Of a stretch of DNA of 64,000 bases, positions 1 to 8,290 are shown piece after piece; position 1 is the stretch's first letter; every line of letters starts with the position of its first letter. The DNA comes from Methyloligella solikamskensis (lineage in GTDB: Bacteria > Pseudomonadota > Alphaproteobacteria > Rhizobiales > Methyloligellaceae): contig NZ_JBHTJO010000001.1 in NCBI RefSeq assembly GCF_042676065.1, forward strand, positions 1,426,001-1,490,000, written 5' to 3'. A program made the position numbers and the translations under genes. The notes beneath the pieces are model-generated. The model was not told the origin of the DNA and searched no databases. It worked only from the letters and a program-made list of their open reading frames with translations.

Positions 1-906
1 ACGCCGCTTTCGGCGCTTGCATTGATGGAGCTTGCGATCCGCGCCGGCGTGCCGCCTGGCGTGCTCAACATCGTGACGGGTGATCCGAAGGCAATCGGCG
101 GGGAGCTGACCTCGAACCCGACCGTGCGGATGATCACCTTCACCGGCTCCACCGAGGTGGGAAAGCTGCTCATGGAGCAGTCCGCCCGGACGGTGAAGAA
201 GATGAGCCTGGAGCTCGGCGGCAACGCACCCTTGATCGTGTTCGACGATGCCGATCTGGAGCGGGCCGTGGCCGGCGCGCTCGCCTCGAAGTTCCGCAAC
301 ATGGGCCAGACTTGCGTCTGCGCCAATCGCCTCCTCGTGCAGGACGGCATCTACGACCGCTTCGCCGAGCGGCTCGCCGAAGAGGTCGAGAAATTCAAAC
401 TGGGCGAGGGAACGCAAGACGGTGTCGACCAGGGCCCGCTGATCAACGAAGCCGGGCTCAAGAAGGTCGAGACCCATGTGGCCGATGCGGTTGAGAAGGG
501 CGCGGAGATCAAGACCGGCGGCAAGCGCAGTCAGCTCGGCGGCACGTTCTTCGAGCCGACGGTGCTGACGGGGGCGACCACGGAGATGCTGCTCGCCAAC
601 GAGGAGACCTTCGGCCCCGTTGCCGCGCTCTTCCGCTTCACCGAGGAAGAAGAAGCAATCCGAATCGCCAATGACACGCCCTATGGCTTGGCCTCATATT
701 TCTTCACCCGCGATCTGGCCCGCGCCTTCCGGGTCTCCGAAGCGCTGGAGGCCGGCATCGTGGGCGTCAACGAAGGGCTGACCTCCAGCGAGACGGTGCC
801 CTTCGGCGGCGTCAAGGAATCGGGGATCGGCCGGGAAGGCTCGCATCATGGGATCGACGAGTTCGTCGAGATGAAATACATCCTTATGGGCGGGTTGGAG
901 AGCTAA
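1..906 (+). CDS. gabD: NAD(P)-dependent succinate-semialdehyde dehydrogenase, 5' truncated by window
   Basis: The frame is open from base 1 and ends in TAA at 904-906, giving 301 residues of a protein normally about 480-490 long; the N-terminal cofactor-domain part lies outside the window. The aldehyde dehydrogenase catalytic Glu sits in the motif LELGG (codon 211-213) and the nucleophilic Cys in NMGQTC (codon 313-315). The C-terminal PFGGVKESGIGREG block is typical of the SSADH (GabD) branch. The family oxidises succinate semialdehyde to succinate in the cytoplasm. The exact substrate is inferred from overall resemblance, and another semialdehyde is possible. Confidence 0.88.
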   Translation, partial: TPLSALALMELAIRAGVPPGVLNIVTGDPKAIGGELTSNPTVRMITFTGSTEVGKLLMEQSARTVKKMSLELGGNAPLIVFDDADLERAVAGALASKFRNMGQTCVCANRLLVQDGIYDRFAERLAEEVEKFKLGEGTQDGVDQGPLINEAGLKKVETHVADAVEKGAEIKTGGKRSQLGGTFFEPTVLTGATTEMLLANEETFGPVAALFRFTEEEEAIRIANDTPYGLASYFFTRDLARAFRVSEALEAGIVGVNEGLTSSETVPFGGVKESGIGREGSHHGIDEFVEMKYILMGGLES

Positions 907-962
907 GAGTCGGCGGCTAGTCTGCCGACGCAGATATCGAAGACCCAGCCACGGGGAATGCG

Positions 963-1682
963 GTGCTGACGGCGGACCAACTGAAGGAAAAGGCGGCTCT
1001 TCGGGCGCTTGAGCTGGTGCGCGACGGCATGCGGCTCGGGCTCGGCACCGGCTCCACGGCGGCGCATTTCGTCAAAGGGCTTGGCGCACGTGTCGCTGAG
1101 GGCCTCAACGTGCTCTGCGTGCCGACCTCCGAAGAGACCCGCGAGCTCGCCGAGAGCCTGGGTATCCCGCTCTCCACCCTGGATGAAATTCCACAACTCG
1201 ATCTGACCGTCGACGGCGCCGACGAGCTGGACGACCAGCTCCGCCTCATCAAGGGCGGCGGCGGCGCGCTGCTGATCGAGAAGATCGTCGCGACCGCCTC
1301 AAAATCCATGGTGGTGATCGCCGACGATACCAAGGAAGTCGAGCAGCTCGGCGCCTTTCCGTTGCCGGTCGAGGTCGTGCCGGTGGGCTTGCGCGCCACC
1401 CAGGCGCTGATCCAGGGCATGGCCAGCGAGGCTGGGTGCGAAGGCGAGATCAAGCTGCGGATCGGCAAGGGCGGCGAGCCGTTCTACACCGATCAGAACA
1501 ATCTCATTCTCGACTGCCATTTCGGCAGCATCCCCGAACCCGAGGTCCTGCATTTCGCGATCAAGCGTTTGCCGGGCGTCGTGGAGGTCGGGTTGTTTCT
1601 GGGAATAGCGGATGCCGCGATCGTTGCGGGGCAGGAGGGGCTAAAGGTTTTGCGTTCAGCCACTTGGGAGGAAAAACTATGA
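963..1682 (+). CDS. rpiA: ribose-5-phosphate isomerase A
   Basis: This 239-aa protein interconverts ribose 5-phosphate and ribulose 5-phosphate in the pentose phosphate pathway. Family signatures are visible: the phosphate loop GTGST (residues 28-32), TVDGADELD (82-90) carrying active-site acids, and KGGGGALLIEK (97-107). Length matches RpiA (about 220-240 aa). The start is taken as GTG at 963, because the protein aligns from LTADQLKEKAA. The stop codon overlaps the ATG of the next gene by 4 nt (ATGA), so translation is probably coupled. Confidence 0.95.
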   Translation: MLTADQLKEKAALRALELVRDGMRLGLGTGSTAAHFVKGLGARVAEGLNVLCVPTSEETRELAESLGIPLSTLDEIPQLDLTVDGADELDDQLRLIKGGGGALLIEKIVATASKSMVVIADDTKEVEQLGAFPLPVEVVPVGLRATQALIQGMASEAGCEGEIKLRIGKGGEPFYTDQNNLILDCHFGSIPEPEVLHFAIKRLPGVVEVGLFLGIADAAIVAGQEGLKVLRSATWEEKL

Positions 1683-2209
1683 TCAATATGACCCGAAAAA
1701 TCCTGGTCCTCATGCTTGCCCTGGGGATGCTCTCGGTCGGCGGCTCTCCTGCGTTCGCGCAAGATGCCGGCGACGGCGCAAGCGACGAGAAAGCCGCTCT
1801 GGCGCGGGAATATCTGGAGCTCACCCATCAGCTTGCCAGCGCCGAGGCCATCGCCATGGCGGTCGGCTCTCAGATCATCCGGCAGCGTCCGGAGAGCAAG
1901 CTCGATGTGGAGGATGCGGCCGAGGCCGTGGCGCCGAAATTCGAAGACGAGGTCGACGAGATGAACGACCAGGTCGTGGCGGTCTACACGAAGCGCTTCA
2001 CGGCCGACGAACTCCAGACCATGGTGGACTTCCACAAGGAGTTCAACGCCTCGCCCGCCGGCCAGAAGCTGCAGGCGCAGAACGAGGAGATCGGCAGGGA
2101 GATGGCTGAGATCAGCCGCCTGCGCGGCGTGGTGATCGGCGGCGAAATCTACCGCGCGCTGGTGGACGAGCTGAGCGCACGGGAACAACCGGTGGAGAGC
2201 CCTGAATGA
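1679..2209 (+). CDS. exported DUF2059 domain protein
   Basis: A 176-aa protein with a clear Sec signal peptide: basic MTRK, hydrophobic core, cleavage after SPAFA about residue 26. The remainder is helical and acidic and has the DUF2059 pattern of a four-helix periplasmic protein. A strong ribosome site (GGGAG, 1666-1670) precedes the ATG at 1679; an open frame continues upstream inside rpiA but is only its shadow. DUF2059 proteins have no settled function. From memory, a DUF2059 gene between rpiA and gor is common in Hyphomicrobiales. Confidence 0.85.
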   Translation: MINMTRKILVLMLALGMLSVGGSPAFAQDAGDGASDEKAALAREYLELTHQLASAEAIAMAVGSQIIRQRPESKLDVEDAAEAVAPKFEDEVDEMNDQVVAVYTKRFTADELQTMVDFHKEFNASPAGQKLQAQNEEIGREMAEISRLRGVVIGGEIYRALVDELSAREQPVESPE

Positions 2210-2667
2210 GCGCTGCGAAGCGAAGCTTCTTCGGAATCCTGGGCGGGCGGAAGCGCGCCAAATCCATGCCCCGGGAGGGCGGCGACGGCGATCCCGATCT
2301 CTTCAAGGGTGGGCGCAACATGGCGCTCAAACTGCCTGCCCATCAGTTCGAGGCGACCTTGCAGTTCTATCGCGATACGCTAGGGCTTCCGGTCAAGATG
2401 ATGGCCGACGGCGTGCCGGTCGTGGAATACGGGCCGATCCGGCTTTGGCTGGATCGGTCGGAGACGGTGTCGCGCTCGGAGCTCTGGATGGAGATCGTGG
2501 CCAAGGATGCGGAGAAGGCCGACGCAGCGCTGGAAGCGGCGGGGGTGACCCGCTGCGACAATATCGAGCCGCTGCCCAAGGACTTCCGCGGTTTCTGGGT
2601 CATGAGCCCCGCCGACGTCGTGCATCTGGTCGCCGAACCCGGTCAGGATTCGAGCGAGGAGGATTAG
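2206..2667 (+). CDS. VOC (glyoxalase/bleomycin-resistance fold) family protein
   Basis: A 153-aa cytoplasmic protein. After a basic ~35-residue leader comes one vicinal-oxygen-chelate module, recognisable from ATLQFYRDTLGLPV followed by a strand pattern and a C-terminal VMSPADVVHLVAEP. Only one betaalphabetabetabeta unit pair is present, so it would act as a dimer. No convincing full set of metal ligands can be assigned. It overlaps the DUF2059 stop by 4 nt (ATGA at 2206) and is followed 1 nt later by gor, so it sits in the middle of the rpiA-gor operon. Substrate unknown. Confidence 0.75.
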   Translation: MSAAKRSFFGILGGRKRAKSMPREGGDGDPDLFKGGRNMALKLPAHQFEATLQFYRDTLGLPVKMMADGVPVVEYGPIRLWLDRSETVSRSELWMEIVAKDAEKADAALEAAGVTRCDNIEPLPKDFRGFWVMSPADVVHLVAEPGQDSSEED

Positions 2668-2668
2668 T

Positions 2669-4060
2669 TTGGCGGAGTACGATTACGACCTGTTTGTCAT
2701 CGGGGCAGGGTCCGGCGGCGTGCGTGCTGCGCGCATGGCCTCCGCCTACGGCGCGAAGGTCGCGATTTCCGAGGAGTACCGCGCCGGCGGCACCTGCGTG
2801 ATCCGCGGTTGTGTGCCGAAAAAGCTTCTGGTCTACGGGTCCCGCTACACGAAAGAGCTGGAAGATGCGCCGGCCTTCGGCTGGACCATCGGCGACATTT
2901 CCTTCGACTGGCCAACGCTGATCGGCAATGTCGCGGCGGAAGTGGACCGACTGAACGGCGTCTATACCCGCATCCTGGAGCAGGCTGGCGTGACCACCAT
3001 GCTCACCCGCGCCACGGTCGAAGATCCCCACACGGTCAAGCTCGCGGACCGGGATGAGCCGGTGACGGCGGAGCGCATTCTGGTCGCCACTGGCGGCCAT
3101 CCCGTGTTTCCCGATATTCCGGGCAAGGAGCATTTCATCAGCTCCGACGATTGCTTCAAGCTGGAGGCGCTGCCTGAGAGCATGGCGATCCTGGGGGCCG
3201 GGTATATCGGGCTGGAGTTTGCCGCCATCTTCAGTGCGTTGGGCGTCAAGGTGACGGTGATCTATCGCGGCGATCAGATCCTGCGCGGGTTCGATAACGA
3301 GCTGCGCGATATCCTGGCGGAGTCCCTGCGTAAGCAGGGGATCGACATCCGGGTGGAGACCAACATCACGGAAATCGAGAAAGAGGACGGCGGCGTCCGC
3401 CTGCAGCTCACCACCGGCGACAGCATGAAGGTAGAGACGGTCATGGCCGCGACGGGCCGCGCGCCCAATACGGAAGGGCTGGGGCTTCAGAAAGCCGGCG
3501 TCGAGCTCGGCTGGAACGGCCATGTGGTGGTCGACGAATATTCCAAGACCTCCGTCGACAGCATCTATGCTGTGGGCGATGTCACGGACCGGGTCAACCT
3601 CACGCCTGTCGCCATTCGCGAGGCCACAGCCTTCGTGGATACGGTCTATTGCGACAATCCCACGGCCGTGGATTACTTGAACGTCCCAACCGCGGTGTTC
3701 ACCACGCCGGAAGCGGCGATGGTTGGATGCACCGAGGAAGATGCGCGGGAACGCTGCCAGATCGATGTGTTCAAGACGTCGTTCCGGCCGATGAAATATT
3801 CCCTGCCGAAGGGCGACGAGAAGATGGTGGTGAAGCTGATCGTGGATGCGGAATCCGACAAGGTCGTGGGTTGCCATGTGCTGGGGCCCGACGCGGCGGA
3901 GATCGTCCAGACCGCCGCCATCGCCGTCACGAAGGGGCTCACCAAGGCCGATTTCGATCTCACCATGGCGCTTCATCCGACGGCGGCTGAAGAGCTCGTG
4001 ACGCTCCGTCAAAAATACGAGCCTCCGCGAGAGGTGGCTGGCTCCGATGCGGCGGCTTGA
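2669..4060 (+). CDS. gor: glutathione-disulfide reductase
   Basis: A 463-aa FAD enzyme that reduces glutathione disulfide with NADPH. The FAD loop GAGSGG is at residues 12-17 and the redox disulfide is in GGTCVIRGCVPKK (Cys43, Cys48). The second Rossmann loop GAGYIG is followed by Arg-containing VIYRGDQILRGFD, the pattern for NADPH rather than NADH. The C-terminal catalytic His-Glu pair is in HPTAAEE (His436, Glu441). The start is TTG at 2669, with AGGAGG a few bases upstream (about 2657-2662). It lies in the rpiA-gor operon and overlaps the following SDR gene by 14 nt. Confidence 0.95.
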   Translation: MAEYDYDLFVIGAGSGGVRAARMASAYGAKVAISEEYRAGGTCVIRGCVPKKLLVYGSRYTKELEDAPAFGWTIGDISFDWPTLIGNVAAEVDRLNGVYTRILEQAGVTTMLTRATVEDPHTVKLADRDEPVTAERILVATGGHPVFPDIPGKEHFISSDDCFKLEALPESMAILGAGYIGLEFAAIFSALGVKVTVIYRGDQILRGFDNELRDILAESLRKQGIDIRVETNITEIEKEDGGVRLQLTTGDSMKVETVMAATGRAPNTEGLGLQKAGVELGWNGHVVVDEYSKTSVDSIYAVGDVTDRVNLTPVAIREATAFVDTVYCDNPTAVDYLNVPTAVFTTPEAAMVGCTEEDARERCQIDVFKTSFRPMKYSLPKGDEKMVVKLIVDAESDKVVGCHVLGPDAAEIVQTAAIAVTKGLTKADFDLTMALHPTAAEELVTLRQKYEPPREVAGSDAAA

Positions 4061-4802
4061 GGACAAGGTCGCCCTCATCACCGGGGGCGCGGCGGGCATC
4101 GGCAAGGCGATTGCGGAGACCTTCGCGCGCGAGGGCGCCGAAGTCGTCATCGCCGACCGCAATGCCGAGGAGGGCGAGGCGGCGGCGGCGGCCATCGTCA
4201 CCAAGAATGGTGCTGCGCTGGCGCAGCCGACCGACGTGGCCGACATCGCCCAGGTGAAGGCGCTGATGGACAAGGTCGCCGAGGTCTATGGGCGTCTCGA
4301 TATTCTGGTCAACAATGCTGGCATCGGCGAGCGCTCCGATTTTCGCCATCTGGACGACGAGGCCTGGGACCGGGTGTGGCAGGTGAATGTTGACGGCACG
4401 GTGCGCTGCGCCCGCGAGGCCTTCGATCTCCTGCGCAAGTCGGGCAAGGCCTCGGTGATCAACATCTCGTCGCTCATGGCCAACAAACATACGCGGCAGA
4501 TGTCGGCCTATTCGGCGAGCAAGGGGGCGATCTCCGCGCTTACCCGCAGCCTTGCGGTGGAGTACGCGCCCTACGGCATCCGGGTGAACCACTTGGCGCC
4601 GGGCTATATCGACACGGAGATGATCGGCCGGTTCACCGGCAACCCGCTGATCTCCAAGCTGCTGCTCGGCCAGACGCCGCTGAAGCGCTTCGGCGCGGCT
4701 CAGGATGTGGCGAATGCGGCGCTGTTCCTGGCCTCCGACGAGGCGGCCTATATCACCGGCGCCGGGCTTTCCGTCGACGGCGGCATGGCGGTGACGCTCT
4801 AG
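4047..4802 (+). CDS. SDR family NAD(P)-dependent oxidoreductase
   Basis: A 251-aa classical short-chain dehydrogenase. The cofactor loop GGAAGIG is at residues 13-19 and NNAG at 89-92. The catalytic Ser is in INISSL (141-142) and Tyr155/Lys159 are in YSASK. Asp at the end of strand 2 (VVIADRN) suggests NAD(H) preference. The C-terminal GLSVDGGMAVTL is typical. It begins inside gor and ends convergent with the next gene, the two stop codons sharing 3 nt. Specific substrate cannot be read from the sequence. Confidence 0.9.
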   Translation: MRRLEDKVALITGGAAGIGKAIAETFAREGAEVVIADRNAEEGEAAAAAIVTKNGAALAQPTDVADIAQVKALMDKVAEVYGRLDILVNNAGIGERSDFRHLDDEAWDRVWQVNVDGTVRCAREAFDLLRKSGKASVINISSLMANKHTRQMSAYSASKGAISALTRSLAVEYAPYGIRVNHLAPGYIDTEMIGRFTGNPLISKLLLGQTPLKRFGAAQDVANAALFLASDEAAYITGAGLSVDGGMAVTL

Positions 4803-5941
4803 CCCCAGCTTTCTGGGAACGACACCGTCTCATCCCTGATCAGATCGACGACCCCTTGCAGGGCTTCTCTTTCGCCGGCGCCGGCCTCTTTCAAAGCAAT
4901 GAAGCGCTCAAGCTGACGGTCCGCGCCCGTGCCGCGCTCCATGATCGTGCGGACATGCTTGATCTCGGAAGCGCAGCCAAGCTCCTCGGCGTCTTCCCGA
5001 ATCAGCTCCAGCAGCTCTTCGATTAGCTCGGCGAAGGGGACCAGGCACCCCTTGCCGAAATCGACCAGGCCTTCTTCAGTGCCGTAACGCTGGGCGCGCC
5101 AGCGGTTCTCGCGGATCAGCACGGGCGGATAGCTGCGCCAGCGCTGATTCTGGCGGCGCAGGCGGTAGAGCATGCGGCAGACGCAGGCGAAGATCGCGGC
5201 GATGCAGATAGAGTCCTCAGCAAGAGGGCAGATATCGGTGATGCGCATCTCCAGAGTCGGAAAGCGGGCGCTTGGGCGGAGGTCCCACCAGATCTTGCTG
5301 GCGTCCTCGATCAGGCCGGCATTCACCAGCACATCCACGGTGCGCTTGTATTCGCCCCAGCTTGAGAACTGTTGAGGCACGCCGGTGCGTGGCAGCTCGT
5401 CCATCACTGAAAGCCGATAGGATTTGAGGCCGGTGGAGCGACCTTCCCAGAAGGGCGACGAGGTGGAGAGCGCCAGGAGGTGGGGCAGGAAATAGGCCGC
5501 CTGATTCATCAGGTCGACGCGAAGCTCCTCGTCCTCCATGCCGATATGGACATGCATGCCGCAGGTGAGCATGCGATGGGCGATCTGCTGCAGATCGTCG
5601 GCGAGGCTGAGATAGCGTTCCTTCTCGGTGGTTTTCTGCTGTTCCCACTCGGCGAAGGGATGGGTGGAGGCCGCGATGAGGCCCAGGCCGAATTCGTCGG
5701 CGATCCCCGCCACGGTGCGGCGGAGCCGGGCCACTTCGTCTCGCGCTTCCTGCATGGAACTGCAGACGGGGGTCGCGACCTCGATCTGAGCCCGCAGCAG
5801 CTCCGGGCTCACATGATTGCCCAGCGCCTCTTCGCATTTTTCGAGAAGCTCAGGCGGCGGAGAGGGTTCCAGGTCGCGGGTTTCGGGATTGACGAGGAGA
5901 TATTCCTCTTCGATGCCGATGGTGAAGCTCGGTTTCTGCAA
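4799..5941 (-). CDS. carboxylate-amine ligase, YbdK / GCS2 family
   Basis: About 380 aa. The N-terminal FTIGIEEEYLLVN and internal GMHVHIG and FPTLEMRITD are hallmarks of the GCS2 (YbdK) family of ATP-dependent glutamate-cysteine-ligase-like enzymes. YbdK-type members have only weak glutamate-cysteine ligase activity and their real substrates are uncertain. A longer frame runs upstream into the VIT1 gene, but a good ribosome site (GAGGAGGAG) sits just before a TTG at 5939-5941, right before the conserved N-terminus. Convergent with the SDR gene at the 3' end. Confidence 0.85.
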   Translation of the reverse strand: MQKPSFTIGIEEEYLLVNPETRDLEPSPPPELLEKCEEALGNHVSPELLRAQIEVATPVCSSMQEARDEVARLRRTVAGIADEFGLGLIAASTHPFAEWEQQKTTEKERYLSLADDLQQIAHRMLTCGMHVHIGMEDEELRVDLMNQAAYFLPHLLALSTSSPFWEGRSTGLKSYRLSVMDELPRTGVPQQFSSWGEYKRTVDVLVNAGLIEDASKIWWDLRPSARFPTLEMRITDICPLAEDSICIAAIFACVCRMLYRLRRQNQRWRSYPPVLIRENRWRAQRYGTEEGLVDFGKGCLVPFAELIEELLELIREDAEELGCASEIKHVRTIMERGTGADRQLERFIALKEAGAGEREALQGVVDLIRDETVSFPESWG

Positions 5942-5982
5942 AGCGTTTCTCTCCTCCTCGTTCTTTCCCTTCCGACCAGGCT

Positions 5983-6711
5983 TTAGGCGAGGCCCCGCAG
6001 CAGATAGCCGACAACGAAGGCCACACTGGCGGCCAGCATGCCGACGGCGAAGGTCTCCAGGCCGGCACGCCACCAGGGCGTCGGCGACCAGCGGCTGCGC
6101 AGCGAGCCGATGGAGAAGAACACAACCCCGGTCATTATGGTTGCGACGAGGGTCTGTGCGCCACCGGGAAGCGCAAAGGGAATGATCGGCACGCTGCCGC
6201 AGACCACGAAGGCGAGAAAGGTGAAGGCCGCCGCCTTGATGGGAGAGCGGGTGATGGGCGGCAGGCCGTGCTCTTCGGTCATCATGATGTCGATCCAGCG
6301 CTCACGCTGATTGGCGATGGTCTCCACGGCATGGTGAAGCTCTTCGTCTTGAAAACCCATATTGCTCAGGATCTGACGCAGTTCCTCGCGCTCGCCTTCA
6401 GGGGCCACGCGGACATGGCGCTCCTCCATTTGGCGGGTGAAGCGGTATTCGTCGATCTCGGTCTGGGTGCTGGAATAGTTGCCGGCCGCCATGGAGAAAC
6501 CGTCGGCCAAGAGGTTGGCGATGCCCAGCACCAGGACGACGCCGGCGGAGAGCTCCGCTCCGACCACGCCGGCCATGATGGCGAAGGTGGTGACCGCCCC
6601 GTCGATGCCGCCATAGACCAGGTCGCGGAGGTAGCTGGCCCGGGGCCCCCGCTTCAGCCTGGCCGCGATGGCTTTGGGGTCGTGGCTGTGCTCGAGCTTT
6701 TCGGCAATCAT
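5983..6711 (-). CDS. VIT1/CCC1 transporter family protein
   Basis: A 242-aa membrane protein with five hydrophobic segments. The first pair contains DLVYGGIDGAVTTFA and LLADGFSMAAGNY, the family's conserved Asp/Gly/Met metal-path motifs. A charged helical loop (SSTQTEIDEYRFTRQMEERH) with many Glu residues follows, corresponding to the metal-binding cytoplasmic domain. Plant and yeast relatives move Fe(II)/Mn(II) out of the cytosol. It is transcribed leftward and probably shares an mRNA with the carboxylate-amine ligase 42 nt downstream. Confidence 0.88.
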   Translation of the reverse strand: MIAEKLEHSHDPKAIAARLKRGPRASYLRDLVYGGIDGAVTTFAIMAGVVGAELSAGVVLVLGIANLLADGFSMAAGNYSSTQTEIDEYRFTRQMEERHVRVAPEGEREELRQILSNMGFQDEELHHAVETIANQRERWIDIMMTEEHGLPPITRSPIKAAAFTFLAFVVCGSVPIIPFALPGGAQTLVATIMTGVVFFSIGSLRSRWSPTPWWRAGLETFAVGMLAASVAFVVGYLLRGLA

Positions 6712-6840
6712 TGAAGGAATCCTAGGGGCTTCTTAGGCTTTCCTTGTGCACGGTCGAACTTGGCAGCGCAATTGCGCTTCGCCTAGCCTTGGCCTTCACA
6801 ATCCCCTATATAGCGGGGACTTAAGAAGGAGTTTTCGAAG

Positions 6841-8244
6841 ATGCAGTCGCGTTGGAGCCCCGAGAGCTGGCGCTCGAAGGAAATCGAGCAGGTGCCGGTC
6901 TATCCAGACCTTGCAGCACTCCAGGATGTGGAGCAGCAGCTTGCGAGCTTTCCGCCGCTGGTTTTTGCAGGCGAGGCGCGGGAGCTGAAGGCCGAGCTTG
7001 CGCGTGTGGCCAAGGGTGAGGCCTTCCTCATGCAGGGCGGCGATTGCGCCGAAAGCTTCGCCGAGCATGGCGCCGACACGATCCGCGACTTCTTCCGCGT
7101 CTTCCTGCAGATGGCGGTGGTGCTCACTTACGCGGGCGGTTGCCCGGTGGTGAAGCTCGGCCGGATTGCAGGCCAGTTCGCCAAGCCGCGCTCGTCCGAC
7201 ACCGAGACGCAGAACGGCGTGACGCTGCCGTCCTATCGCGGCGACATCATCAACGCGACCGAGTTCACCGAAGAGGCGCGCACGCCCGACCCGATGCGGC
7301 AGCTCATGGCCTACCGCCAGTCGGCAGCGACGCTGAACCTGCTGCGTGCTTTTGCCCAGGGCGGTTACGCAAATCTGGAGCATGTGCATCGCTGGAATCT
7401 CGGCTTCGTGGAAGGCAGCCCTGCCGGGCACCGCTATCACGAGCTGGCCGAGCAGATCACCGGTAGCTTGCGCTTCATGCGGGCGACGGGGCTCACGCCT
7501 GAGAACACGCCGCAGCTGCGGCGGACCAATCTCTATACGAGCCACGAAGCGCTGCTGCTCGGCTACGAGGAGGCGCTGACCCGGATCGATTCCACCTCCG
7601 GCGAATGGTACGCGACGTCGGGCCACTTCCTGTGGATCGGCGACCGCACGCGCCAGCCGGACAATGCGCATATCGAATACATGCGCGGCATCCGGAATCC
7701 GATCGGCCTGAAATGTGGACCGACCCTGACGCCGGATCAGCTGCTCGGCCTGATCGATCAGCTGAACCCGACGGACGAGGCGGGCCGGCTGACCCTGATC
7801 TGCCGCTTCGGTGCCGACGAGGTGGAGAAGCATCTGCCGGAGCTGATCCGCGCGGTGGAGCGCGAAGGCCGCACCGTGGCCTGGGTCTGCGATCCGATGC
7901 ACGGCAACACGATCAAGGCGGGCAGCGGCTACAAGACCCGGCCCTTCGACCGCATCCTGAGCGAGGTGGAGAGCTTCTTCGATATCCACCGCGCCGAAGG
8001 CACGCACGCGGGCGGCATCCATGTGGAGATGACCGGGCGGAACGTCACCGAATGCGTCGGCGGCCGCAAGGCGATCACCGATGCGGACCTGTCGGACCGG
8101 TATCACACCCATTGCGATCCGCGGCTCAATGCCGATCAGTCGCTGGAGCTCGCCTTCATCGTGGCGGAGCGGCTGAAGCGGGAGCTGGAAGAGCGTGGCG
8201 TGAAGCCGGAGCCCCCGGAGGTTTCGCTTGCGGCCGGCGAGTAG
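6841..8244 (+). CDS. class II 3-deoxy-7-phosphoheptulonate (DAHP) synthase
   Basis: A 467-aa enzyme condensing phosphoenolpyruvate and erythrose 4-phosphate, the first step of the shikimate pathway. It is of the plant/AroA-II type: MQGGDCAESF, KLGRIAGQFAKPRS, LPSYRGDIIN, HRWNLGF, VWVCDPMHGNT-like (AWVCDPMHGNT) and GGIHVEMTGRNVTEC are all present. The metal Cys is in GGDCAE. Length fits the class (about 450-470). AAGAAGGAG just upstream of ATG 6841 is a good ribosome site. It is transcribed alone after a 129-nt gap that must hold its promoter. Confidence 0.95.
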   Translation: MQSRWSPESWRSKEIEQVPVYPDLAALQDVEQQLASFPPLVFAGEARELKAELARVAKGEAFLMQGGDCAESFAEHGADTIRDFFRVFLQMAVVLTYAGGCPVVKLGRIAGQFAKPRSSDTETQNGVTLPSYRGDIINATEFTEEARTPDPMRQLMAYRQSAATLNLLRAFAQGGYANLEHVHRWNLGFVEGSPAGHRYHELAEQITGSLRFMRATGLTPENTPQLRRTNLYTSHEALLLGYEEALTRIDSTSGEWYATSGHFLWIGDRTRQPDNAHIEYMRGIRNPIGLKCGPTLTPDQLLGLIDQLNPTDEAGRLTLICRFGADEVEKHLPELIRAVEREGRTVAWVCDPMHGNTIKAGSGYKTRPFDRILSEVESFFDIHRAEGTHAGGIHVEMTGRNVTECVGGRKAITDADLSDRYHTHCDPRLNADQSLELAFIVAERLKRELEERGVKPEPPEVSLAAGE

Positions 8245-8290
8245 GTATCCTGCCTCTTCGATCGCACATCTGACACGCGGCTGAGTTCGA

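Noticed and set aside
2600..4273. Long minus-strand open frame opposite gor
   Set aside because: It mirrors the codon pattern of gor, has His/Arg/Gly-rich nonsense composition and no recognisable motif. The same holds for the long minus-strand frames opposite DAHP synthase (6796-8376) and nadE (8564-9349).
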